From the NCBI RefSeq assembly GCF_022458985.1, contig NC_061786.1, positions 19,474,974-19,538,973 of the forward strand: 64,000 nt of DNA. Reading direction: 5' to 3'. Positions 45,581 to 58,100 of the stretch are shown here, piece after piece (within the stretch, counting starts at the first letter, position 1; each line of letters starts with the position of its first letter). This DNA is from Mugil cephalus. Taxonomy: Eukaryota; Chordata; Actinopteri; Mugiliformes; Mugilidae. Position numbers and translations under genes: made by a program. A model generated the notes under the pieces. That model did no database searches and was not told the origin of the DNA. It saw only the letters and a list, made by a program, of their open reading frames with translations.

Positions 45581-46168
45581 GTCAGTGGTTTTAATGTTGT
45601 GGTGTACGACTATTTTTTGGAACATTCTAATGGTTCGTGAACGCACCTTGGGTTTGTTGGTCCTCCAGTATCCCACAATGCACCGCGGCATCCATCCGTG
45701 TCCACGTCAAACCTGACGACCGTCGGCCGCCTTCATAATGGCTGCAGTTGAGGTGGCACTTTCGGGTCGCCGTGGTGTTTAGACTGGCGAATATACCACT
45801 CGCACTCATCGCAGGCGACACAAACTCCACCTTAAAGCCGTGTTTTAATTTATTAGCTGCGTGACTTTGATATAATGTCGCTTAACTCGCGTGTCTTGAC
45901 GAATTCCTTCCTCCTTCGAGTCAGCTGTTATTAGCCGGCGGTTCTTTGCTAGTTAAATCAGCCTGGAAAGAGACTTTGCTACGGAACATTAATGTGTGCT
46001 TTTTTAAAGTTAACAGCGTCTCTGTGGTTAAGAGTCTACAGCTAAACTTGATAAGCAAGCTAAGTTTATAATATGTCCAGTCAAAGCTAAGCTACGACCC
46101 CCGCGTCTTCTTCGGCCCTGCTTTGTTTTTGTTTGTTTTTATTTTTTTTTCTTTTGACTCCTGTGGAA

Positions 46169-49100
46169 ATGTCATCGTGGCTCGGAGGAATCGGCTCCGG
46201 CCTCGGCCAGTCTCTGGGCCAGGTCGGCGGGAGCCTGTCCTCCTTCACCGGGCAGATATCAAACTTTACCAAGGACATGCTGCTGGAGGGAGTGGAAGAA
46301 GTCGGAGGTGAGTCTGACAACACCTGGAGGAGCAAGAGACTGCGAGACAAGTCTCAATTATTACACGTGTCTTCCAGGATCCTGAAATATCTGTTCATAT
46401 AAGCAGACTGGAGACTCGTATTAACAGTGAACACTTTGCATTTGCTTAAATTAACTTGTTGGCATCAAAGGAACTGCTAATCTACATCAAGTTGTGGACA
46501 AGCAGCAGCATTTTTGCTCAATTTATTAGGAACAGCTCAAACCTAAAGTTGTAATGCACTAATAATTATCAGCTGGCTGCTAACTGATTATAGGTTTAAT
46601 ATATGAGAAAATATTTAAAAAATGTCTTATTTGTTGACTGAACCACTAGTGAAAACAAACACATTATCATTTAAAAGTCCTGCGTTATGATATTCAGCTT
46701 TATTTTTCCAATAACGGAGAGATATGCATTTTCATTTGAACACTCAAGTTGAATTAACACTTTTCTGATGCTGTTTCCATATAAAACCAAACATTATAAC
46801 ACTTGTGAAGGGAGATTAAGTGCAGGACTGTTCTATTAAAATGCATTTGTATTCACTAGTGTACGTAATGTTTTATCATGTGAGTTTATATTCAATTTAA
46901 TATCAAAAGAGAAGAAGGAAAAAAAGCCAATATTCACATTTGTATGTTTGTTTTTTTGGGTTTTTTTTTTTGCATATTTCCTTAGTTTTTTTTAGTGAAC
47001 TGTCCTGTTTGTTACTGTCCTATACTTGCGTGTACAGTGTGTAGTTTAATTTACTGTGGAGAGAGTTGTATTTTAGGAGACACAGCACATGATGTAGATT
47101 TAAGAAACGATTAAATAAGATGTGCATTTGTTCTTCCCACAATGGGCAAATTCTTATTGTTATTCTAACAGCAGCAGAGACATTAAACAATCAGATGGAC
47201 ACTGCCCATATGTGTATATATGTGTGTGTGTGTGTCTGTATATATTTGAGTAAAATCCCACACTTAATCCCAAAATAGTTTCCTGTCGGGTGTATGGCTT
47301 AATGCCAGAGGAAAAAAAACAAACAAACTTGAAAGTGAAGACGTGTTGTTTGACAAGATGATTTTACAGAACGCACAAAGACACAAGTTACTTAAAGTGA
47401 TAACAATCCTTACGCTGCAACTTATTCCATCTTTAAATGAAACCCGGCTTCTTGTCTTAAAAAGCAAAGTAAAAGTACAAAATGAAAGTTTCCTTGGCTC
47501 AGATGGACGTTGTCTGTCCGCTAGCTGTCACTTCCGTTTCCACAGTTGAAAAGTTTTAGATAACAGTGTGATGACGACAGAGATTAGAGGCAGTGTTTCC
47601 AGTTTTAGGACAGAGTTGCTCGACAATATATTCAAATTCTATTCACCTGAAAACTAAGTGGAACAATAACTGACTTGCTTTGATTACTGCTGCCGTAGTC
47701 TGACCTCTTGACTGTCTTATGAAGTCAGACAAACGCTTCATCACATTTATCCAATAAACTCAAATGTGTCATCCAGTCTAAAGCAAACAGACGGTGAGTG
47801 ATAAAACTCGGGCAGAAAGAGAACTTTGGCCACAGATATCCAACTCACAGCTCCCGTCAGAAAACCAGACGCATGAATCCTTATCACCTCAGGGAGGAGT
47901 TTTAAGGATTTAAAAAGAGACGACTCGAGCTGCAGGGAATCTGACGAATCTGGCCGAGCTTCGTTCAGCTGTTGGATCGTTTGGATCGCGTAGCTCTGAT
48001 AAGATGTCAGCCCCTTCAGCCGAGCGTGTTTGTTTGTCATGTGAGCCGTGTTAGACGGATCTGTGTGCGACCGACAGAGAAGCACTTGAATGTGCAGCGC
48101 GTCGTGGTGAATAAACTACAAAAGCGTTTCTATTTTTTAAGATTCTTGTAAATGCAGATTTTCATAATATTCTATGTGCATTCTTATTTTCTTTAATATT
48201 CACTTATTTCACTCCACTTATTTTTGTAATTCTTGCAAATATTGTGCATATTGTATATTGTGTTTTTCTGTCATATAGTATGTATGGTGTTGAGTGCCTG
48301 TACATTGCTGCTGCAAATGTGAAATTTCCGAGTTTTTGGATGAATAAACTATCTATCTATCTATGGCCTTATATTCTCAATGTGTTGAAGCATGTGCCAG
48401 TGATATTGATTGATTCTGTATTTTTGTGTGTGTTTTGTTTGTATCTACAGATGCTGCCACAGAACTACAGGTTTCCAATTCCAGATTGGCTGAAGTGGAG
48501 ACTGCGTTTTCAACTCAGAAATCTGAGGTTAGATTCTTTTTTTTTTTTTTTTTAAAACAATACTTCTTCCACACCAAAGACTTTCTGACCTGGTTCAGAG
48601 TTCTTATACGTTTGTTGGTCTTATCCAGATTGAAAAATAAATCACAAATGCTCAAATCATATTTCAAAATGTCTTGAGTCAGTCACAAAGCAACGTCATA
48701 AAAAAACAAATTACGAAACCACAACTGCATCACTGATTTTAAGCGTCCATGAAGCTGAAGAGCCCTTGAGGAAGCATCTACAACAATTTACCTCTAATAA
48801 GACCCTGCTCTTTTACAAGGAAATGCAAATCTCCTGCATATTTTTTTTTTTTTTTTTTTTGCCTTTTCATCTGACTCTTGTTTTTTTTGTCGCAGTATGA
48901 GAGGTTGAAAAAGCTTCATGCGGAGCTGGAGGAGAAGCTGGAGGCGTCGGAGATCCAGATAAAACGTCAGACTGCAGAATACAGAACGCTCCTGCAGCAG
49001 AAAGATGTGTGTAAATATATATCTGCACTTTGAGCAAACAGATGTCACATCACAGAGGCAGGAAGGAGAGAAACTGTTTCAGGCACATTGTTGGCTGTTA

Positions 49101-52100
49101 CCTTCAGTTGTGTTATGTAATGACAGGCTGTCATCTCGTCCCAAATTCCTTTACCCACTCATGAATACAACACAGGAGGGGAAACAACTTCGAAAGGGAA
49201 AGAAACTGAAATGTACGAGTCTTAGTGAGACTTTTAAAGCTCCACAGACTTGGAACGAGGTTGAGAGCAACATAAGAGAGTTTGCATCCCGGGCTATTTT
49301 TAAAAAGAACAAAAATTGCTGTCGAAATATGTTTGATCCAATTTAATTTGAGGTATTTTGGCTCATGTGAAGTCTGTATTTATGGAACAGACTGAGATTG
49401 TTTTAGGGTTAGGTTAGAATTAAGGTGGAAATAGGTGTAGTCTTTCATAATTTATTGTATTTTTATAGCTCTTTTTTTAGAAAATCATATCCTGCTGTGA
49501 ATTACGAAATGAAATTGTATTTTAAATGATTTGTAAAAGCATGCAATATAAACTTGGCTTGGATGATAATGCAAAGTTTGTCTTAAGTCATCAGTTTATA
49601 TCAGTAATTGACAAACGAGAGTCATTTTCCATGACATAAGTACATGTAAATAACCAAAGGTTGTGCTTAGTTAGACAAACAGAAGTCCAGTCCAGACTGC
49701 AGACATGAAGCTGAGGTGAACATCGGGTGTGTTTGTATTTGCGCAGGTGGAGATCAGCCACCTTAAAGCTCGGCAGAGCGGACTCCAGGAAGAAGTCCAG
49801 AAGCTGCAGCATTCGGCTCAGTCCGCCTCCGCCGGCGCCGCCGCATTTCTGCCCGTCACCACCGCTTCCTCCGCCACCACCTCCTCCTCCTCCTCCTCCG
49901 CCGCTTCGTTCATGTCGCGCCCCTTGGGGTCCCACCAGGGTTTCCACGGCGACGAGGTCGACCTCAGCGACGTCCTCTGGTCACAGCAGGAGATCAACAG
50001 GCTGTCGACTGAAGTCATGCGCCTGGAGGCCGAGGTGGCACACTGGAGGAGGATGTCTCAGGTAAAAGTCTGATGACACGCTTCTGTTTGATCAGCCATA
50101 ACATTACGACCACTGACAGGAAAAGTAAATAACATCTAGTGACAATAAAATGTTCTGCTGGGAAACTTTAGGACCTGGTATTCATTCGTGTGGATGTTAC
50201 TTAGACATGTAGCACCCACCTAGACCAGACCAGGCACCCCCACCCCATAGCAATGACACTCCACGATGACAGCAGGATGCAGCCTGACACAGACACACGC
50301 AAAAACACTTTAGGAACTAAACTTAACACATGAAGAACGGCACAAGGTGTTGACCTGGCCTCCAAATTCACTAGCTCCCAAACTGATCAAGTGTCTGTTA
50401 ATGCATTTTATGCCTGATATGTTTATCTGATTGGCTCAAAGTACGACAACACAAGTGCTTTAGTGACTAAGATGCAGCTTTAAACTCACTCTCTCTGAAA
50501 CCAAGTAAATAAGATCTTCCTCTTTTTAATTATAGGCCTCAACAGCGACAGGATCTGGTAACGGTGACCAGGGTGAGATTCTCAAACTTCAAAGGACCAT
50601 TAAGGTAATTGGATAATAAAAAAATAACAATGTTCTGTGGTAGAATATAAATATCAGACACTGTGACGCTAAGGCCGTAACCTGGACTATGTCGGATTGT
50701 TTTTCGATCAGGAGCTACGAGACGAGATGAGCCGCGAGGTGGACGAGCACCAGCACGAGCTGGCAGCTGTGCAGGACGCCCAGCGGCAGAAGTTGGCCGA
50801 CGTCACCCGGCGGCACAGAGAAGAGCTGGCAGAGTACGAGGAGAGGATAGAGGAGCTGGAGGAACAGATTCAGAGTGGTAGGCTTCATTTTTTCCACAAG
50901 TTTTTATAGTGTTAATCATAGGTCTTCAACAGGTTACTAAAATAAAAAAGAATGTGTAAGAATATCCTATTCACGTGACTCGATTCATTTCCTCCAGGCG
51001 GTGGTCAAGCCGGTGCCTCTTCAGATTCCTCCAAACTACTTGAACTCCAGAAAACCATGCAGTCCATGCAGGAAGCGGAGGAGCAGCGTGAGAAGCAGCG
51101 TGAGAAGCAGCTGGCCGAGCTGACCGCCAGTCTGGAGGAGGCGCGGAGGACGCAGGCCGCGCTGCAGCTGGAGAAGGATGACGCCCAGGAGGAGAACGCC
51201 GCGCTGCTGCAGAACTACACGCGGCTGCAGGCGTCCGTGGCCGAGCTCCAGACACGAGTCCAGGAGCAGGAGGGGAAGGCTCTGCAGAAAGCCCAGCTCG
51301 ACCACGAGATCCAAACGCTGAGAAATAACCTCACAGGTATATTTACATTTATGCCTCGTTTCTCAACTCCACTTAAAGGGAATAAGTTTCCTGCATGTTA
51401 ACTTATATTTCTACTACTTTCTAGCTGCGGAAAAAGAAATCGAGAGATTGAAAAACCAGTCTGAGGCAAGTATGAACATAAATAATGAGCGTAATAAGCA
51501 TCTGCATCCTATTACATGAACGTATTTTATTTATTTATGGTTTAATGTGGAGGGTTTACTAATTAATTATTCACCTCACTTTTAACTTCAGGCGGAACCA
51601 AAGGAAGAAGTCGAGCATGCAGACATCTTAGAGCTGAACACCATAATTGGGGCGTTGAGACAAGAAAAAGAAGTCCTAGAACAAGAAAAGGTTTGTTTAT
51701 CTGATGCAAAACCCAAAGTATCTGTATTGACTTTATATTTGCAGTTACTGTTACTTATTGTGTTTTCTATTTAAAAATGTCACATTCTGTATATTTCCAA
51801 GTGTAGACTTAATAACAATAAGAGGAAAAACTCTTGTTGGCTCCTGATTTAAACATTTTGTGCGTTCTGATCACAGCTTAATCTGCAGCAAAGACTGGAA
51901 GAGGCAGAAACACAAATAGTTGTGGGTGATGACGCGGAGTCTGACGAGGCACTGGAGCATCTGAAGATGGAGCTGGAGAGAAGAGAAAAGGTCCTGAAAG
52001 CTACTGAGGAGGAACGGGACACTCTCATCTCCGAGCTGGAGGAACTAGACCGGCAAAACCAGGAAGCAACACAGGTCTCACTCACCACGTTTTTTTTTTA

Positions 52101-55100
52101 TCGCACACACCGATCAGCCATAACATTAAAACCCCTGACAGGAGAAGTAAATATCATTGACCGACTCAGTGATTTCAAACCTTTTCCAACTCAGGACCCA
52201 CTTTTAAGTCTCAAACATTTTCGCGGCCCACCTCTGACCCCATAAATAATGGGTGGATAATGGATGAATGAATTGAATACAGGAGAAACATGTTCCACAG
52301 CATCTGTAATATGTTGCAGCAGCATCACTATTAGTTTTCAAGAAGCTGTCCATCAGCACCACACAGATGCTCAGAAATGACAAGCAAGGGACTGTCTGTA
52401 ACAGGCTAATTAGCAAATGATTCATAAATAACGCATTTACACATATAACAATTTCATATGCAATATCAGATCCAAATATCAAAAGAAGTCCATTAAGTAG
52501 ACACGAATAAACACAAACCCGATGTAAAGATGATGTAAATTCTGCTCGGTTCTAGTCAGATGAAAACTTCAATTTAAGCAAAAGTAACAACATCAAAGAA
52601 GCAAAATCTTTGCATATTTCATGCTGCTATGTTGCCATTTTTATTTATATTTCTACTACTATTTTTTTTAATTTTATTTATCTTTATAATTGTATCTATA
52701 CTGTTCACTTGATATCTATATATTATAGTTAATATAGGAAATAATCCAGGACCTGAGTGCATAATTTCGTTCCTTCTTGTGCTTCTGTTGCAAATGACAA
52801 ATAAAAATCCTTGAATTAAGAAATATTACCCTTGAGGGTGGGCTTTAACGACATTTGAGCACTTGTGGCGATGTCCGCAAGCATCACCGAAGTGCTCAAA
52901 TGACGTTTAAGCACACCATGAAGGGTAATATTGCGATTATACAACAATTACCAACAAAATACAGCGTATATTAAAATATATAATTATGTTGATGGTCAGA
53001 ACTACTTGATGCATAATCCTTGAACATCAAATGAAATGATTTGGTGGCCCACTTGCAATACCTTCGTGGCCCACCAGGGGTTGGGAATCACTGCACTCAG
53101 CTTTCTGAAATAACACAAATCTTCTCTTTGGTGAATTACAAATTCCATCACACTCTTTTGTGTGTTGTTAAACTGTTCATGTCATATACTGAGATTTTCC
53201 ACTTGCATGTTCTAAAAGATTGGAGATATCATTGCCTCATATTTTCCTGTTTAGGATCAGATATCATCTCTCCCGCTGTATTAAATGTGGAAGTATGTCA
53301 AAACTTAACAATGTTAACGTTTTTCTTTATGTTTGATGCTATCTTTAGCACATGATCTCAGTGAAGGAGCAGCTCTCTGGGCAGCTCAAAGAGGCCGAGG
53401 CAGAGGTGATGAGAGTGACTTCAGAGCTCAGCACAACCAAGGACCAGAAAAGGGCTCTGGAGCAAGAGCTGGAAAGCCAAAAGGAGAAAATAAGCCAAAG
53501 TGCGTTCACCCTCAACGACCTGCACATGGGAAAAAGCAGTTGGAGCAGACGGTGAAGGAGATGAAAGAAAAACTGGGACATGCGCAGGAGCAGAGCCGGG
53601 ACGCCAGGAGAGAAGTGACGGAGCTGAAGAAGACGCTGCAGGAGAAAGAGGAGCAGTTGTCCGTTGCCAAAGCAGAGTTGGATCGGGGAGGGGAGAGAGA
53701 AACCGAAACGCAAGGAGCCAAAGATGACCTGGCAAGAAGGGAGAGAGAGGTGTCAGACCTCAGGAGGGAATTGGATGAGATGAGGAGCTCTCATGAGAAG
53801 GTGATGTCTGAAGACTATGAGCTGAAGATGGAGAACAGGAGGTTGAAAGTAGAGAGCGAGCAGACTCTGGGTAAAGTCGAAGAACTGAGCGCGCAGCTGA
53901 ATGAAGGCCAGTCTGGTTTTAACAGGATCATAAGGGAGAAGGACACTCGTATTGAAGCTTTAAAGCTGGAGAAGAATCAGATTGAAAGTGAACTGACGCA
54001 AGCGGAGAAGACTCTAGCCGAGCAGGTGAAGCAGTACCAGCAGACCATCGACGAGTTGACCCGAGCTCGGTCCATGAACGCCTCCGCTTTGCAGACCGAG
54101 CACGAACGCGCCATCAAGCTGAACCAGGAGAAGGACATGGAGATCGCTCAGCTGAGGAGAGACATGGAGCAGCTGGCGTCGGACCACCGAGACACAAATG
54201 AGATGCTTTCGATCACAGTGTCGGGGCAGAAGCAGCTCACAGACCTGCTGCAAGAGAAGGACGTCTTCATGGAGACCATAAAACAGAACGCCGCGGAAGT
54301 ACAGACTGAGATGGAGAACAGTATTTCAGTCGTGACCAAGGAGGCTGATGCTCTGAAACAGGCGTTGGAGGACAAGGACAAACAGCTCGGAGGGATGAAG
54401 GAGGAGAACAGCCACTTGAAGGAGGAGATTGATCGGCTCAGGGATCAGCAGAGCAGACCTCAAGCTCTTGCCGAGCCCCGGACTCTGGACATCATCACGG
54501 AGCTGGAGACGGAGATCTCCCAGCTCAAATCCTCCAAGAACGGACTGGAAGAGGAGGTCCAGACTCTGAGGAGGTCCACGGAGGAGCAGCAGGCTTCCCT
54601 CCTCTTGTTGCAGCAGTCTCTGCAGACCCAGCAGAGCGAGCTTGAGCAGGCCCACGCTCGCCACCAGCAGACCACGCTGAACTATGACAGACTCATCCAC
54701 GCCAGGGACGAGGAGATAACCCAACTCCAGCATCAGCTCAATGAGAGCCAGGGCCGAGCCAACTCTCCACCCATGCAGGGAGAGGTCATCCTGCAGGAGG
54801 ACAAGACGCAGTCTCTAAATCAGGAGAACGGTAACGAGAAGCACGACCTGTCTAAGGTGGAAATAGAGAAACTAGTGAGGGGCATCAAGGAGAAAGAGAC
54901 GGAGATCAGCCAGCTGAACGAGAAGAACCTGTCGCTGACCAGGCAGCTGGATCAGCTGGTGGTTTCCCGCGATGAAGTGGGCAAACTCTCCCAGGTGATC
55001 ATGCAGAAGGACCTGGAGATCCAGGCGCTTCATGCCAGAGTCTCAATGGGCGGAGGACACAACCAGGACGTGATATTCTTGCAGCAGCAGCTGCAGGCGT

Positions 55101-58100
55101 ACGCCGTGGAGAGGGAGCAGGTGCTCGCCGTGCTCAACGAGAAGACCCGAGAGAACAGCCAGCTCCGCTCCGACTACCACCGCCTCATGGACATCATGGC
55201 GGGGAAGGAAGCAGCCTTGTTGAAGCTCCAGCAGGAGAACCAGCGCCTCTCCAACATGAGCGATCCTTCAGGAAGCCAAGAGATGTTCAAGGAGACCATC
55301 CAGAACCTGTCTCGAATCATCAGGGAGAAGGACATCGAGATCGACGCGTTGACCCAGAAGTGTCAAACCCTGGTGACGGTGCTGCAGTCCTCGGGAGGAG
55401 AGCCCGGCGCCGGCTCTGGAGGCGTCAGCAGCAACCAGTTTGAGGAGCTGCTGCAGGAGAGGGACACCCTGAAGCAGCAGGTGAAGAAGATGGAGGAGTG
55501 GAAGCAGCAGGTGATCACGACGGTCAAAAACATGCAGCACGAGTCGGCTCAGCTGCAGGAGGAGCTGCTCAAGCTGCAAAGTCAGGTCTCGGCCGACAGC
55601 GACTGCAGCTCCAAGCTGTCGGTGGACTACACCCGACTCATCCAGAGCTACGAGCAAAAGGAGAGGAGGCTGGGTAGTCTGAGTGTGGAGCTCGCGCAGG
55701 TCCAGCAGACCATCACCCAGCTCAGCTCCACCAAAGACGTCCTGCTGGGAAAACTGGATAGCGTGGCGCAGACTCCTGAAGCTGTAGCCGCTCAGTCTAG
55801 TGGCCCCTCTCTCACGGCCGAAGCTCCGAGCCGTTCACCCGCAGTTTCACCTGTAAACGACGAGAAGCCGCAGGAGGAACTTCTGCAGCTGCGAGCGCAG
55901 ATAGCCGAGAAGGAAAACGTAATCAGGACTCTCCAGGAGAACAACCACCGGCTCTCCAACTCGGCATCTGCCTCGGAGACCGAGCAGAGAGGTCAGGCTG
56001 AGGAGGCCCGGCAGCTCCGGGAGCGACTGGACGCCCTGCAGAGGTCCGTGAGGGAGAAAGACCTGCTCATAAAAACCAAAGGGGACCAGCTGGTTCAGGT
56101 CAGCGAGTCTCTGCGTAACCGCGAGAACGACAACGAGGTGCTGAAGCAGGCGGTGACCAACCTCAAAGAACGCGCCCTCATCCTGGAAATGGACGTGAAG
56201 AAGCTGAAGGAGGAGAACGAGCTGGTGGCGGCGCGCTCTCGAGAGAAGGAGTCGGAGTTCAGGGCGCTGCAGGAAACAAACATGCAGGTTTCCCTCCTGC
56301 TCAGAGAGAAGGAGTTCGAGCTGAGCGCGGTGAGCGAGAAGGCTGCGACGGTGGAGAAGATGCTCAAGGACAGAGATCAGGTCGGTTAGAGGTAGAAAAT
56401 ACATCCATCAGTGTCATTTTAGAATGAAAACGTTGATGAAAAAATCGTTTATTATCGGCCCAAAACATGAGTTTTTTCATTTTTAATTTAAAATCGATAT
56501 TAAGACATTCAAAGTCGATATTGTATCAGAAGAAAAAGTATGCCGATATATTGTCATATCGATATTAATTCCCACTCCTAAGACAAACATTATAATGTGT
56601 GAAGTAAAAAAGTGCCTACTCTTCTCTACATAATTTGTAATTTTGTGACTCAGGGTAAATCTGGCGAGCTGAATCAGCTCCTGAACGAAATGAGGTCCAT
56701 GCAAGAGAAAGCCGTGTTGTTCCAGCAGGAGAGGGATCAGGTGATGATGGCGCTCAAGCAGAAACAAATGGAGACCACGGCCGTGCAGACTGAGGTAGGA
56801 GGACAGTGTTCACTCACCGGTAAATCTGACTCTGAATGAAATCCAGCTGTTTGGTTTTTTTAGCCAGACGGTGCTTTTAATTAATTATCCAACCGTCATT
56901 CCCGCTGTGGCCTCACAGCTGCAGCATGTCAGGGACAAAGAGCAGCGCCTCAACTTGGAGCTGGAACGGTTGCGCAATCACCTGTTGGAGATTGAAGATT
57001 CGTACACGAGAGAAGCCCTCGCCGCTGAGGACAGGGAGGCCGAGCTGCGCAGGAGGGTGGCGATGCTGGACGAGAAACTGGCCACGTCCTCGTGTGCCGT
57101 GGAGAACGCCAGGTTAGAATAAAAGGAACCATGTGTGCATGTAATAAAACGAAGTAAGAACTGAGACATTTTAGATGCACCGATCCGCCACAACATTAAA
57201 ACCACTGATAGGAGAAGTAAACATCGTAGACCATCTTGACATAATTCAGTGTTTTGCTGGGAAACTTTTGGACCTGGAATTCACTCATTCATGTGGATGT
57301 TACTTAGACATGACATGACTTAGACACTCCTTGATGACAGCCTGACACACACACAAAAAGAAAACAATTAGAAACAACTAAAAAGAGAAATGAAGAACAT
57401 CTGGCCTCCAAATTCACTACATCCCAAATTAATCAAGTGTCTGTGGGATGATCCACAGAGACCCCTCCACTCAACCCCCACTAACAACATCCTGTTGAAA
57501 GACACCAAGGGCTTTGGAAGCATGTTCAATCCTCAAATTAGGTCGTAATGTTATGCCTGATTGCTCTACATTCCACATTAAACTGATAAAAAAACTGCAC
57601 AAAACTACACTCACATGTCTCATCATAAAAGTTATTTAGTCATGATGATAGAAACCTTCTCCTCTTGTGTCCTGGTGTTTATCTCCTTCCATCTTTGGAA
57701 TTTTGTAACATACGTTTTCTGATAATGACTAGAGAGTTAAGTTGAGTCTCTGATATCAAATAGTGGAGTTTTTGCGTTTCACTGCGAATTAAGTTCAAGA
57801 TTCATTGTAAGAATTTTTTCCAAAGCGCTCAATGAGCAAACTGCACAAAATGTGAATATGTGGTAGAAAGTGATAACGCAAATGCCTACATTTTGAAAAA
57901 AAACTCTCAAATATCTAAAGCTAAGACACTTTTATATCAATGCATCTAAAAAACCCACCACGAGAGCATAAAAAGTGCAATGGAAACATTTTTTTCACAT
58001 TTCCCCGTCACCAGAGCTGTGATGCAGGCGGTCATGTGACCAGTCCATTCGAAGTCCATTTTCTCAAACTAAAGTCTCGCTATGTGACCAGAATTTAAGA

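Noticed and set aside
52821-52935. TAATATT-type motif at the palindrome, recalling rolling-circle viral origins
   Set aside because: The motif is at the foot of the arms and not in the loop, and no replication gene is nearby. Chance word in an AT-rich arm.
53345-56404. Several long minus-strand open frames opposite the 3-kb trip11 exon
   Set aside because: They mirror the Glu/Leu/Lys/Gln codon bias of the coiled coil, giving Leu-rich antisense; no promoter, splice sites or homology.
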